A stretch of DNA of 64,000 nucleotides from NCBI RefSeq assembly GCF_009936045.1, contig NZ_QWEQ01000008.1, positions 124,001 to 188,000 on the forward strand, in the 5' to 3' direction. Positions within the stretch are counted from its first letter, which is position 1. The number at the start of each line of letters is the position of its first letter. Shown one piece after another: positions 50,631 to 60,067 of this stretch. Under the pieces are notes generated by a model. It saw nothing but the letters and a program-made list of their open reading frames with translations, was not told where the DNA came from and did not search any database. Both the position numbers and the translations under genes were made by a program. Source of the stretch: Emergencia sp. 1XD21-10 (GTDB lineage Bacteria > Bacillota > Clostridia > Peptostreptococcales > Anaerovoracaceae).

Positions 50631-52056
50631 ACTTGACAGGCAGGTAGAGGTTGGAGCGGAAACCTTTATTAAAGGTGTCGGTGATGGGATAAAAAAGATG
50701 GTTAGAGCACCAAATTTAATTTTGGGATTTATTCTGATTACCCTGGTTTGTGGGGTGCTTTTTTATTTACGAGATATCATCTTGGGAAAGATTTTTCCGG
50801 AAGGAGAATTTAACGTTTTTACAATAGCAATTCATTTGATTTGGTTGATACCAATTTTGACATTGTATGGTTTTGGTAGGATGGAAGGGCAGACGACAGA
50901 TGCGGCGGAGGCCTTTGCATCAATCAAGTTCTGCAATCGTCAGGGACAGTATCCCGAACAGATTGGTAAAGATGTTGATGGTAAGAAAGTTATTTTGTCA
51001 TTTAAATCTCCTGGTCTTACAATTACGGACTGGCGGAGCCGTAAATCGGAACTGGAGACTGTTTTTGACTGCAACATTGTAAAGTTTGAAGTACCTGCAC
51101 ATACAAAGCAGATTATTAGAATGCATATTGTTCCCAGTAGCGACGGTCTCAGCACAAATCTTCTATGGGCAGATCAGTGCATTAGTGATAAAGAGTTCGT
51201 TATTGTTGCAGGCGAGGATCTGCTGGGACCAGTGGAGTTCAATTTGGATAAATATCCTCATGCATTGATTGCTGGCGTCACCGGATCAGGCAAGTCTGTA
51301 GCGCTACGGTGTTTATTCTGGCAGTGTATCCGCAAAGGCGTTAAACCGTATATGATTGATTTCAAGGGTGGTATTGAGTTTTCAGCCTTTGAAAGCTTTG
51401 GCGATGTCATCACCAGACGGCAGGACGCATTGGAACTTCTGCAAGATTTGAATCGTGAAATGATGATGCGACTTGATTTATTCCGGGAAACGGGAACTAA
51501 GAATTTGTCAGAGTATAATCGGCGATATCCCAATGATGAACTAGCCAGGGTTGTTTTGGTATGTGACGAAATTGCAGAGATGCTGGATAAGACTGGTTTG
51601 CAGGCAGCTGACAAGGCTATATTTTATGAAATAGAAAAAGAAATGTCATCTTTGGCAAGGCTTTCTCGCGCGGCGGGAATACATATGCTTTTGGCCACGC
51701 AGCGTCCTGATGCAAAGGTTATCATTGGACAAATTAAGAACAATTTACCAATCAGAATCAGTGGAAGAATGGTTGATTCTCAAGCATCTGAAATGGTTCT
51801 TGGTAATACGAAAGCCGCAGAACTTGGAGATACGCTTGGCAGATTTATGTATTCTGTGGGCGCAGATACTTGGGAATTTCAGGCATACAATTTTCAAGAC
51901 TCAGACATCAGACCAGGGAATTATCAGCGGGGGAAGATGCTGCTTAACGAGGAGAAGAGTGGCCATTCATTTCAATTTGAAAAAGCTGAGGGAGATTATG
52001 ATGAATATGAGGATCTGAAGAATTTTGAAACGGATCATGAATACAGGGGCTTTTAG
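50617..52056 (+). CDS. tcpA: TcpA-like coupling protein (FtsK/SpoIIIE ATPase)
   Basis: A hexameric DNA-pumping ATPase of 479 residues that feeds DNA to the transfer channel, like TcpA of pCW3 and Orf21 of Tn916. Two N-terminal membrane segments (about residues 30-50 and 68-88) are followed by an FtsK domain with Walker A GVTGSGKSVALR (about 218), KPYMIDFKGGIEFSAFE, and Walker B VVLVCDEIAEML (about 312), plus LARLSRAAGIHMLLATQRPD. The start at 50617 is chosen for GGAATGGAG upstream. It begins inside the recombinase-like gene's end. The acidic C-terminus resembles Tcp-type tails. Confidence 0.93.
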   Translation: MNQSKLDRQVEVGAETFIKGVGDGIKKMVRAPNLILGFILITLVCGVLFYLRDIILGKIFPEGEFNVFTIAIHLIWLIPILTLYGFGRMEGQTTDAAEAFASIKFCNRQGQYPEQIGKDVDGKKVILSFKSPGLTITDWRSRKSELETVFDCNIVKFEVPAHTKQIIRMHIVPSSDGLSTNLLWADQCISDKEFVIVAGEDLLGPVEFNLDKYPHALIAGVTGSGKSVALRCLFWQCIRKGVKPYMIDFKGGIEFSAFESFGDVITRRQDALELLQDLNREMMMRLDLFRETGTKNLSEYNRRYPNDELARVVLVCDEIAEMLDKTGLQAADKAIFYEIEKEMSSLARLSRAAGIHMLLATQRPDAKVIIGQIKNNLPIRISGRMVDSQASEMVLGNTKAAELGDTLGRFMYSVGADTWEFQAYNFQDSDIRPGNYQRGKMLLNEEKSGHSFQFEKAEGDYDEYEDLKNFETDHEYRGF

Positions 52057-52069
52057 AAAGGAGGCAAAA

Positions 52070-52954
52070 GTGAAAAAGCAGAAAAAAATTAAAGTAACTA
52101 AAGTTAGATCCACGAAGCTACGAACAGCAGGAAAGGTACTGCTCTGGACCATGTTGGGATTGATTTTTATCAAAGGCGCTGCAGACATCATCATGGGAAA
52201 CACCATATCAAAGCAGCGTGAAGCGATGGAGATGTACATGGAAACTGTCAGTGCTGAACAGAAGTTAAGAGACGGATCCATGGCGTTTGCTGAAGAATTT
52301 GTACGAGAGTATCTCACCTTTGATGGAGAACTTGGTGGTGATTACGAGAACAGAGTCGCATCTTATACAGCAAAGAATCTTCGGATCGATGCCCCAGAAG
52401 AAGGAGTAACAATTGCTGTTATTGCTGCGAATGCAGTGGATGTACAGCTGATTGATGAAAGCCATGTCAATGTCACGGTAATGGCAGAGATACAGTTTGG
52501 AAAAAGATACAGTAAGTTTAGTTTGAAAGTGCCTGTAGCATCTAGCGGAGGACAGTACGCTGTGGATGAGTATCCGCAGATTGTACCGAATCTGGAGGTG
52601 GCTGATGTTGGAATTGCGTCAGGTGCACTCAATGGAACAGAGGTTTCCAATCATGAGAAGGATCAGATTATGTCTGTCATAGAGAGCTTTTGCAAAGTTT
52701 ACTATGGAGGAAGCGACGGTGAGTTGATGTATTATGTATCGGAGGGAAGCGGTATTACAAATACTGTGGATGGCATGGAATTTGGTAGCATTGATACCTT
52801 GAGAGCAGTCTATATCGCAGAAACTGACAGCTATGTGATCGATGTGAGAATTAAAGTGGCAAACAGCGGAGTGATCCTGTCGCAGCATTTGTATCTGACA
52901 GCTGAAAAGGATGGGGATCGGTTCTACGTTACGAAAATAGATACGAGAATTTAG
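52070..52954 (+). CDS. tcpC: TcpC-like conjugation protein (VirB8-type)
   Basis: A bitopic membrane protein of 294 residues resembling TcpC/Orf13, a structural relative of VirB8 that bridges inner parts of the transfer channel. It has a very basic cytoplasmic start (KKQKKIKVTKVRSTKLRTAG), one membrane segment (about residues 20-40) and an extracellular region that fits two NTF2-like domains (AFAEEFVREYLTFDGE; QIMSVIESFCKVYYGGSDGE). The start is GTG at 52070 because AAGGAGG lies five bases before it; in-frame upstream TTG and ATG codons lack a ribosome site. Confidence 0.87.
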   Translation: MKKQKKIKVTKVRSTKLRTAGKVLLWTMLGLIFIKGAADIIMGNTISKQREAMEMYMETVSAEQKLRDGSMAFAEEFVREYLTFDGELGGDYENRVASYTAKNLRIDAPEEGVTIAVIAANAVDVQLIDESHVNVTVMAEIQFGKRYSKFSLKVPVASSGGQYAVDEYPQIVPNLEVADVGIASGALNGTEVSNHEKDQIMSVIESFCKVYYGGSDGELMYYVSEGSGITNTVDGMEFGSIDTLRAVYIAETDSYVIDVRIKVANSGVILSQHLYLTAEKDGDRFYVTKIDTRI

Positions 52955-52965
52955 GAGGATGAGAA

Positions 52966-53307
52966 ATGAATATCAATTATTTAAACAAAAAAATGGAGAG
53001 AAAAAATATGATTATGAGAATGGCAGTTGTCTTCATAGCTGCAGCGCTGCTGATTCTTTGTATGACAGCGCCGGCATTTGCGGCTGGTGGTGAACTTCAG
53101 ACTGGAAAAAATTTCGGCGAGTGGGCATTAGATCAAATTTGGTATATCGCTTTGGCTGTCTGCGCATTTATGATTGTCAGATTTTTGATTAAGAAGGCAT
53201 GGGTGCAGATGGTACTTTTTATCGTCTTAGGTGCATTATGTTTATTCTTGATCGCTTCTCCAGAGTCGCTGAAGGGCATTGGGGAAAAGCTGTTTAACAT
53301 GATATAA
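52966..53307 (+). CDS. TcpD-like small membrane protein
   Basis: A 113-residue protein with an N-terminal hydrophobic segment (about residues 17-39, possibly a cleaved signal ending in PAFAA) and two further membrane helices (IWYIALAVCAFMIVRF; VQMVLFIVLGALCLFLIA). It occupies the place of tcpD between the TcpC-like and TcpE-like genes, and its size is similar; sequence evidence alone is weak. It may be a VirB3/VirB2-like channel part. The ribosome site is GGAGG. Confidence 0.7.
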   Translation: MNINYLNKKMERKNMIMRMAVVFIAAALLILCMTAPAFAAGGELQTGKNFGEWALDQIWYIALAVCAFMIVRFLIKKAWVQMVLFIVLGALCLFLIASPESLKGIGEKLFNMI

Positions 53308-53317
53308 GGAGTGTGTG

Positions 53318-53779
53318 ATGGCAAAAGATGAAGACCGTATCATAGTGCTGCGTTCTTACGCTACAGTTTGGCAGTATGAGAAGAAGCTGTACTCAATTGA
53401 TTCGTTAAAACTTTGGATTCCAGTTGCGGCAAACGATCTGCTCTTTTTTGTATTGGGACTTGTATTCATGGTTATTTTATCTAAAATACCGGTTATTACG
53501 ACGATTCCCTGGGTGCTTCGGTATGGAGCTTTCCCGTTTCTAGTGATGAAATTTTTTACAAAAATGAAGTTTGACGGTAAGCCTCCGCATAAGTTTGCGA
53601 TGGGTTATTTAGAGTACATGCTCTTGCCCGCATATTTATCGAAGTTTCAGGCATGTCATGAATATGCGAAAGGTTGTTTTCAAGACGTACTTTACCGTGG
53701 CATGGAAGTCATTAACATGATTGATGCCAGGCTGCAGAGTAGCAGCGCTGAAAAGAAAAAGAGGAGGCGGGGGAAGTGA
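53318..53779 (+). CDS. tcpE: TcpE-like conjugal transfer membrane protein
   Basis: A 153-residue protein resembling the TcpE family of Gram-positive transfer systems. It starts with a short soluble strand region (IIVLRSYATVWQYEKKLYSI), followed by two membrane helices (LLFFVLGLVFMVILSKIPVI; TIPWVLRYGAFPFLVMKFF) and the conserved block FDGKPPHKFAMGYLEYMLLP. The C-terminus is basic. In pCW3 TcpE is required for efficient transfer. The ATG at 53318 is preferred to an overlapping GTG. It overlaps the next gene by four bases. Confidence 0.87.
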   Translation: MAKDEDRIIVLRSYATVWQYEKKLYSIDSLKLWIPVAANDLLFFVLGLVFMVILSKIPVITTIPWVLRYGAFPFLVMKFFTKMKFDGKPPHKFAMGYLEYMLLPAYLSKFQACHEYAKGCFQDVLYRGMEVINMIDARLQSSSAEKKKRRRGK

Positions 53780-56265
53780 ATTACGAGTTTCCAATCAAAT
53801 ATTTTGAGGAAAATTTGATTTTTAACAAACGCGGTGAATGTTGGGCTTGCTATCAGATTCTAGGTGTAAGTTATGACTATCTGTCTAAGGACAAAAAGAT
53901 CATGCTTTTAAACCGTGTGACAAGGTTTATTTCCAACATCGGGGAAGAAGCTCAGCTTCTGATTATTCCGGTTGCGCAGGATATCAGGAAACATCAAGAG
54001 GCGCTGATGGACGCGATGGATCGCAGTGATCCGTTATATGCAGCATCACACGCGCATGCAAAGGGGACGATGCACTATTTGGAGCAAAAGATTAAGGACA
54101 ACGGTGCGACGAATGACTATAACATCTATTTGCTTACAAAGTTGGAGCGACAGAGGATCAGCGGGGGGAATTTTGAAGAGCTGATCAAAAAGCCCATGAA
54201 GGCAATCAATGAGTTGTTCGATGTTGAGCAGAAGGACATCCTAGAGAGCGACATACGGGCGTATAAAGAGGTTGCTGTAAACTACTATCAATCCCAGAAT
54301 CGAAGAATCCGCATGGAACCAGCATCCGTGGAGACGGTGCAGTGGTTGTATCGGCGTTTGACCCGACGAGGCGTGAGTGGCAGTGTTAAAGTTAGACAGA
54401 ACGTAGATGGTTCTGCATGGAAGCCTGCTGCAGCGCCTATATTGAAGGATGGAGAGAAGGCAGTTCGTCCCCTACAGACGGATGTTTTAACGTTGTCCGA
54501 GGCTTTGATTAATCCAAAGGAACATCGGTATATCACTTGTGAAAATACGGATGGGACGATATCGTACCAGACATTTTTGTCAATGGCATCGGTTCCGGAT
54601 GGTATGATCTTTCCAGGTGGCGAGTGGCTTTTACTCTTGCAAGATTATCCTTATGCGACAGAAGTTTGTGCACATATTACGACGATTGAGTACCGAGAAT
54701 CTCTCAAAAAAATTGGTGGAAAGAAGCAAGAAATCGAATCACAGCAGGAACATGTGGCACAGTCAGCTCGGATCCCAGATGAACTTAGGGCTGCAGCCAG
54801 CGAAGCGAATCAACTGGAGGCTGAATTGCGGCGTACAAGAGATCCGCTGTGCAAGGTGTCTGTTACATTTTGTATCGCAAGCGATGACAAAGATTTGATG
54901 GAAGCGCATGCCAAATTTGTTCGAGAACGATATGAGGACAAACAATTCATGGTGGAGAGACCTATGACCGATCAGTTCAAGCTTTTTATGGAATGCATTC
55001 CTGGAGCTGGCAGGTATATGACGGATTACATCATACCGCTGCCGCCGAGAACAGTAGCTGGTTCTATGTTTGCTGTAACACGGCTTTTAGGGGATAATTT
55101 AGGCCCGTATATCGGTACGACAGGCGTTTTGGATAAGCTTGTATTTCTAGATTTAGCGCGTGCCTGTAGGCTTAATAACTCTGCATCAGCCTTTTTCTGG
55201 GGAACCCTGGGCGGAGGCAAGAGCTTTAACGCCAATTTGCTTGCGTATCTCAATGTGCTGTATGCGGGTGCAAAGGTTTTAATCGTTGACCCGAAAGGCG
55301 ATCGTGATCGATGGAAAGATTGTTTGCCGTATTTAGCTGACCAAATTTCCACTATTACCTTATCGCCGGATGATAAAGGACAGGGTAGTTTAGATCCGTT
55401 TATCATTTATCGGGATGACATCAATCAGGCAGCAGAACTGGCAACAAATATTTTATGCGAGTATTTTGGTATTACTTCAAAGGATCTGGAATATACGGCA
55501 ATTCTGGCAGCAATTGATCAGATTCGAATAACAGCGGGGAAACCATGTATGAATCTGCTTGCAGAGATCTTGGCAGATTTTCCTGATGAAGATGAGCTGA
55601 AGCCGGTAGCAAAGAATCTGGCCAGAAAGATTCAATTGTTACGTCGCGCTGGTATGGCGAAGCTTCTATTTGGATACGGAGATGAGGACGGATTGAGATT
55701 CACTAAAAAGATTAATATCCTTCAGATCCAAAATATGACAATGCCTAACGCGGAGACGCCCAAGCAGGACTACACGCAAGAAGAAAGATTGTCGACAGTG
55801 CTGATGCTTCCGATTGCCTCTTTCTGTATGAAATTTGCAGCTGCAAACCGAAGCGAATTTGATATCATTGTGTTTGATGAATCCTGGGCGCTGAATACGA
55901 CTCAGATGGGAAAAAAGTTGACGAACTCTTTAGCTAGAATGGGAAGATCTCTTTATGCCAGCGCCATTTTTATCGGTCATAGTGTGTCAGATGTAGATAG
56001 CCCAGGGTTAAGGGAGGCAATTACCTATAAATTCTGCTTCAAAGCAAAGACAAGAGAAGAAATTATAAAATCTCTGCAGTTTCTAAATCTCGAAGCTACA
56101 GATGAAAATGTAGAACTTGTCATGAAGCTGCCAAACCGTACATGCTTGTTTCAGGATCTTGAAGGGCATGTCGGAGTGCTGCGCTTTGATGCAATCTGGC
56201 AGGATATTATAGATGCTTTTGATACAACACCTGGCGAAGAAAAAACGAGGAGTGACGCATCATGA
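53776..56265 (+). CDS. tcpF: TcpF/VirB4-like transfer ATPase
   Basis: An 829-residue conjugation ATPase like TcpF, Orf16 of Tn916 and VirB4, which energises assembly of the transfer channel. The N-terminal half (PIKYFEENLIFNKRGECWAC onward) docks to the membrane complex. The motor domain has Walker A TLGGGKSFNANLLAYL (about residues 475-490), VLIVDPKGDRDRW, and Walker B FDIIVFDESWAL (about 694), with ARMGRSLYASAIFIGHSVSD behind it. The start codon is GTG with GGAGGCGGGG upstream. Its last bases overlap the next gene start (ATGA). Confidence 0.93.
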   Translation: MNYEFPIKYFEENLIFNKRGECWACYQILGVSYDYLSKDKKIMLLNRVTRFISNIGEEAQLLIIPVAQDIRKHQEALMDAMDRSDPLYAASHAHAKGTMHYLEQKIKDNGATNDYNIYLLTKLERQRISGGNFEELIKKPMKAINELFDVEQKDILESDIRAYKEVAVNYYQSQNRRIRMEPASVETVQWLYRRLTRRGVSGSVKVRQNVDGSAWKPAAAPILKDGEKAVRPLQTDVLTLSEALINPKEHRYITCENTDGTISYQTFLSMASVPDGMIFPGGEWLLLLQDYPYATEVCAHITTIEYRESLKKIGGKKQEIESQQEHVAQSARIPDELRAAASEANQLEAELRRTRDPLCKVSVTFCIASDDKDLMEAHAKFVRERYEDKQFMVERPMTDQFKLFMECIPGAGRYMTDYIIPLPPRTVAGSMFAVTRLLGDNLGPYIGTTGVLDKLVFLDLARACRLNNSASAFFWGTLGGGKSFNANLLAYLNVLYAGAKVLIVDPKGDRDRWKDCLPYLADQISTITLSPDDKGQGSLDPFIIYRDDINQAAELATNILCEYFGITSKDLEYTAILAAIDQIRITAGKPCMNLLAEILADFPDEDELKPVAKNLARKIQLLRRAGMAKLLFGYGDEDGLRFTKKINILQIQNMTMPNAETPKQDYTQEERLSTVLMLPIASFCMKFAAANRSEFDIIVFDESWALNTTQMGKKLTNSLARMGRSLYASAIFIGHSVSDVDSPGLREAITYKFCFKAKTREEIIKSLQFLNLEATDENVELVMKLPNRTCLFQDLEGHVGVLRFDAIWQDIIDAFDTTPGEEKTRSDAS

Positions 56266-58496
56266 AAAAGTATGCGAAATTCATTTTGTGCGTGGTCTTA
56301 ATTATTGCATTGAATACAGTGGCAGCATATGCTGCAGATACAGATAATGGTAAGGCTGATGACGGTATTTTTGCAGCATTAGATGAAGTAAAGGCAAAAG
56401 GCAGTTTTTTGGAGTATCGTGATAATTATTATCTGGATATGGAGGATGTCTCGATTTTATCTAGTCCAGGCGCAGTGATTTTTAATATGCTTGCTAATGG
56501 TATCTTTGGGTGGAGCAAAAATATAGGATGCCTTACGGCTGTTGCAACGCGATTTGCCTTGGGTGTTGATATCTATAATCTGATTCGTGATTTCATTGAG
56601 CCGTTTTTTAACAGCATGCGAAAGATTGTCTTTGACAGCTATGCGACTTACTTCATTGCTATTGCTGCATTTTATTTTCTGGTTCAGCTGCTTCGCAACC
56701 GGCATTCCCAAGTAATTAGCGGTTTGCTTGCGGTAACAATGATTATTGCAGTGGGGCTTTTCTTTTATGCACGACCGATGTTTGTACTCAGTACGTTGAA
56801 TGGTATTACAACAGAGTTGTCATCTACCGTGATGGATGCACCCTACGACACGCTAACTGATGAAGATTCAGATGAGGCAACAGCGGGGGATAAATCTGTG
56901 GTTTTAATTTTTAATGTGATGGTACACTCGCAATGGCAATATTTAGAGTTTGGAAGCATGAAACAGGCACAGAATCATGAGGCTTCAATTTTGCCATTGG
57001 AGGTTGATTCTGATGAAAGGCTTGACTATATCAGTGAGCTGGAAAAGCCCGGGTTAACAAAGGGAAATACGGCAGCGCAGATTGAGCGCTTCGGACTTGC
57101 CTTGATTTTTTTCATTTTTGATCTTTTACTGCTGATTATTATCTTAGGATTTTCAGTGTTAATCCTGGGATATCAGTTTTTTGTACTATTTTTAGCGATT
57201 TTAGGCACATTCATCTTTGTCTTAGCTTTGATTCCTGGTTATGGTACACGCCTGCTGAGACGATGGGCGCTGAAGTTGTTGTCGTCTTCGGCTGTAAAAA
57301 TCATTTTGGTGTTTTTTATGGCAATCCTGTTCATCATTATGAATTTCCTGTATACCGCGACTGCAACTTATGGACTGCTGCCTGTTTTGTTTATGATGCT
57401 ATCTATGTGTCTCATTGTTGCACTTAAACGTAAAGAAATCGCGGAACTGTTCCTGGGTACGTCCGGTGGAAAGGTAGTGGGTGCTGCTGGAGATATTGCT
57501 CATGGAACTTATTCGGAATTGACTGGATTAAAAGATAAACTAAGCGATTTGCGGCGTGGTCAGGAGCGAGAGATGGATGATGAGGAAGATGACGAAAGAG
57601 AGCGGCGAGAAGATCGGCTGAATAGAAGAACTAATGAGTATTTGTCTGAAGAAGAGTTACGACGGTATCGTAGACAGATGGATGCAGGGCAACGCCGGGA
57701 AGATAGGTCAGGCACCAGAGAGACTTCTGATGCGACGCAGCAGGATGGTCATGATACGGGAAGATCTTCAGAACAGGTGCAGCAGTCTGAAGATAATAAC
57801 GGTCTGCAGCAAATGCAGGGAAGAGTGCTCCAAGGTGAATATTTCACTGGTGAAGATTATAAAAAAGCTGAAGAAATTTTGGAGCAGAATTATCAGTTAT
57901 CGAAATTAAAATCGGAGAGGACTGCGAAGGAAAGCGGAGAGTTGGCGCAATACAGCGATTTTGTGCAGCGAACAGATGCAATCCGGGAACTTGGTGGCGG
58001 TTCGATGTTTGATGATCGAGATATTTTAAAAACTGCTCGCATACTGCAGCGCACAGAAGCTGCTGGGGGCAGCATGGACGATCTGATTGGAGATCCGCAG
58101 GAACGGAACAGCGGGGATAGAAATCTTTCTCGGCAAGAGGAACTTCGACCGCAAAGTGTGATGGATTATATGTCGGAGACAACGCAGGAAGAATTGCGAG
58201 TAAACAATACAGACAGCGTTGTGGCCGCAGCATCCGATTACCGAGATTCAGACATTCATAAAGGGCACGAAAATGTTGGCGATGTTGTGGCGGAGCAATC
58301 GACTGCAGTGCAGGCTGAACGACAAGGACTAAGCTTTTTCAAAGAACAATTCGGTGAAGAAAAAGGTGAGAAATACTATGAAAAGATGTGTTCTAAGTAT
58401 GGCGAGGAGGTTGTAAGTCAGTTCAGTAGCGAGGAACAGGTTAGCTACTCTGCAGTAAATCAGATATTGCGGAACAATATGGGTGAGAAGCAGTAA
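56262..58496 (+). CDS. TcpH-like (VirB6-type) membrane channel protein
   Basis: A 744-residue protein with an N-terminal signal-like segment, about seven to eight membrane helices between residues 60 and 400, and a long highly charged C-terminal region (EEDDERERREDRLNRR and onward to residue 744) predicted as largely disordered or coiled. This layout matches TcpH of pCW3 and Orf15 of Tn916, the polytopic core of Gram-positive channels. The 330-residue tail is long and full of Gln, Glu and Arg; it may bind other transfer proteins. It follows tcpF with a four-base overlap. Confidence 0.82.
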   Translation: MKKYAKFILCVVLIIALNTVAAYAADTDNGKADDGIFAALDEVKAKGSFLEYRDNYYLDMEDVSILSSPGAVIFNMLANGIFGWSKNIGCLTAVATRFALGVDIYNLIRDFIEPFFNSMRKIVFDSYATYFIAIAAFYFLVQLLRNRHSQVISGLLAVTMIIAVGLFFYARPMFVLSTLNGITTELSSTVMDAPYDTLTDEDSDEATAGDKSVVLIFNVMVHSQWQYLEFGSMKQAQNHEASILPLEVDSDERLDYISELEKPGLTKGNTAAQIERFGLALIFFIFDLLLLIIILGFSVLILGYQFFVLFLAILGTFIFVLALIPGYGTRLLRRWALKLLSSSAVKIILVFFMAILFIIMNFLYTATATYGLLPVLFMMLSMCLIVALKRKEIAELFLGTSGGKVVGAAGDIAHGTYSELTGLKDKLSDLRRGQEREMDDEEDDERERREDRLNRRTNEYLSEEELRRYRRQMDAGQRREDRSGTRETSDATQQDGHDTGRSSEQVQQSEDNNGLQQMQGRVLQGEYFTGEDYKKAEEILEQNYQLSKLKSERTAKESGELAQYSDFVQRTDAIRELGGGSMFDDRDILKTARILQRTEAAGGSMDDLIGDPQERNSGDRNLSRQEELRPQSVMDYMSETTQEELRVNNTDSVVAAASDYRDSDIHKGHENVGDVVAEQSTAVQAERQGLSFFKEQFGEEKGEKYYEKMCSKYGEEVVSQFSSEEQVSYSAVNQILRNNMGEKQ

Positions 58497-58517
58497 TTGG
58501 GAAGAAGGTGAGAGAAC

Positions 58518-58997
58518 ATGAGTAAAAGACCTGAGATAACTGCAGATTTATCGGCTGTTGCAGAGCGATATATTGATCCACATAATGATCCGCGCATATA
58601 TTGGGCCAGAGAGGTTACCTTCGATTATGCAATGGGTTATGCCAGCCGTGTGGATTATATGCTTTTTAAACCAGTAAACAATTCGGTATCAGGTATTGAA
58701 AAAGGTGATGTTTACTGTTATGAAATTAAATCTTCAGTAGAGGATTTTCGTTCTAAAAACGGACACAACTTTATCGGCGATTACAATTACTATATTATGC
58801 CGAAAGATGTTTATGAGACAATCAAAGAGGAGATTTTGTACAATATTGGCGTTTTGGTGCCTTCCGAAACAGGACTGCAGAGCGTAAAAAAAGCAAGAAG
58901 AAAGAACAGAACGAAACCACTGAGCGAAATGCTCATGATGATGTGGAGATCGTCAAGGCGTGAGCTGGTTAATATATGGAAAGGAAGTGCCTTATGA
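58518..58997 (+). CDS. MmcB-like PD-(D/E)XK-fold protein
   Basis: A 159-residue protein resembling the MmcB family of nuclease-like proteins. The signs are the acidic residue in SRVDYMLFKPVNN followed by YCYEIKSSVEDFRS, which supplies the E-x-K of the PD-(D/E)XK site, and the family's FIGDYNYYIMPKDVYETIKE and GVLVP blocks. The C-terminus is basic (KKARRKNRTKP). MmcB proteins are tied to DNA repair or to mobile elements, but activity has not been well defined. The reading frame overlaps the next gene's start. It could act in DNA processing during transfer. Confidence 0.75.
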   Translation: MSKRPEITADLSAVAERYIDPHNDPRIYWAREVTFDYAMGYASRVDYMLFKPVNNSVSGIEKGDVYCYEIKSSVEDFRSKNGHNFIGDYNYYIMPKDVYETIKEEILYNIGVLVPSETGLQSVKKARRKNRTKPLSEMLMMMWRSSRRELVNIWKGSAL

Positions 58998-60067
58998 AAT
59001 ACAGACTTGTGCTTGCTGCTGGTCATGAACAGATTTCTGATCAAATTAAAAAGTTCGATGAAGTGGAGGTGGTGGAGGAAAATGATGATATTGAGATCAT
59101 AGAGGAAGTATTGGAATTCGTGGATGCAGATTTTGCGGTCATAAATACAATGCTCTCGACAGAAAAAAGCCTCCATTTCGTCCAGAGAGCACAGCAAATG
59201 CGGGTGAAGGTGATTTGCATCGTTACAGATTTAAACGTGGATAAAAAACTGATTCTGAGTCTTGCCGGGTGCGGAGTTATGGCTTTTATTCAGATAAATG
59301 AACTTTATCGCATTCCGGAATATCTTGAAGCATATCCGGAGCAGTTTGACTATCAGCTGCTGCAGGATAGTATAGAGGTGGATCGAACAGCGGGGGCGAA
59401 ATCTGCAATGCAGAAAAGGAAAACAACAGTTGCAGTTTTAGGAATCATGCCAAGGATTGGAACAACGACCCATGCACTGAGTCTTGCAAAATATCTTAAT
59501 GACCGAGGTTACAAGACAGCATACATTGAATTAAACGGATCTGATTACATCCGTCAGCTGGCAGCAACTTATATCGCTGCAGTGGATGATGTTGCCGAAG
59601 GGAAAGTTACTTATGAAGGATTAGACATGTATTACAATCCTGGCAGTGTTCCCAAAGCACTGAGAATGCCGTATCTGTTTTATATTTATGATTTTGGAGA
59701 TATTCATGAGCTGAAATCGCGAGAACAGATTACCTGGCTGGAGAAGGATATTAAAGTTTTAGTTGCCGGTACAAAACCAAATGAAATTGATCAGCTGCAG
59801 TACGCAGTACAGCAGGTTTATAACCAGAATACTAAGTATCTTTTTAATTTCTGCAGCACAGACGAACAACAAGACGTTGAAGCGCGAATGGGCAGCCGGT
59901 CGGACGTGACCTATTTTGCAACCTGGCTTCCTGATCCATTTGCAGCGGAGGAGAACTTCTATTTTGCCGAAATGATGGCTGATGCTTTAGCAAAGACAGA
60001 AACTGTGTCTGAAGTAAGAGTAGAGAAAGTACAGAAAAACAGGCTTTGGAGGAAGAAAAGACGATGA
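58994..60067 (+). CDS. MinD/CpaE-like protein with deviant P-loop
   Basis: A 357-residue protein in two parts: residues 1-125 look like a receiver-type alpha/beta domain (FAVINTMLSTEKSLHFVQRA; VKVICIVTDLNVDKKLILSL; CGVMAFIQ), and residues 142-345 like a MinD/ParA-type ATPase. The P-loop at 148-160 (VLGIMPRIGTTTHAL) keeps Gly-Thr-Thr but has no signature or invariant lysine, so ATP hydrolysis is doubtful. The overall layout recalls CpaE/TadZ proteins that place secretion machinery at the pole. It may position the transfer apparatus. The start at 58994 overlaps the previous stop, with GGAAAGGAAG upstream. Confidence 0.7.
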   Translation: MKYRLVLAAGHEQISDQIKKFDEVEVVEENDDIEIIEEVLEFVDADFAVINTMLSTEKSLHFVQRAQQMRVKVICIVTDLNVDKKLILSLAGCGVMAFIQINELYRIPEYLEAYPEQFDYQLLQDSIEVDRTAGAKSAMQKRKTTVAVLGIMPRIGTTTHALSLAKYLNDRGYKTAYIELNGSDYIRQLAATYIAAVDDVAEGKVTYEGLDMYYNPGSVPKALRMPYLFYIYDFGDIHELKSREQITWLEKDIKVLVAGTKPNEIDQLQYAVQQVYNQNTKYLFNFCSTDEQQDVEARMGSRSDVTYFATWLPDPFAAEENFYFAEMMADALAKTETVSEVRVEKVQKNRLWRKKRR

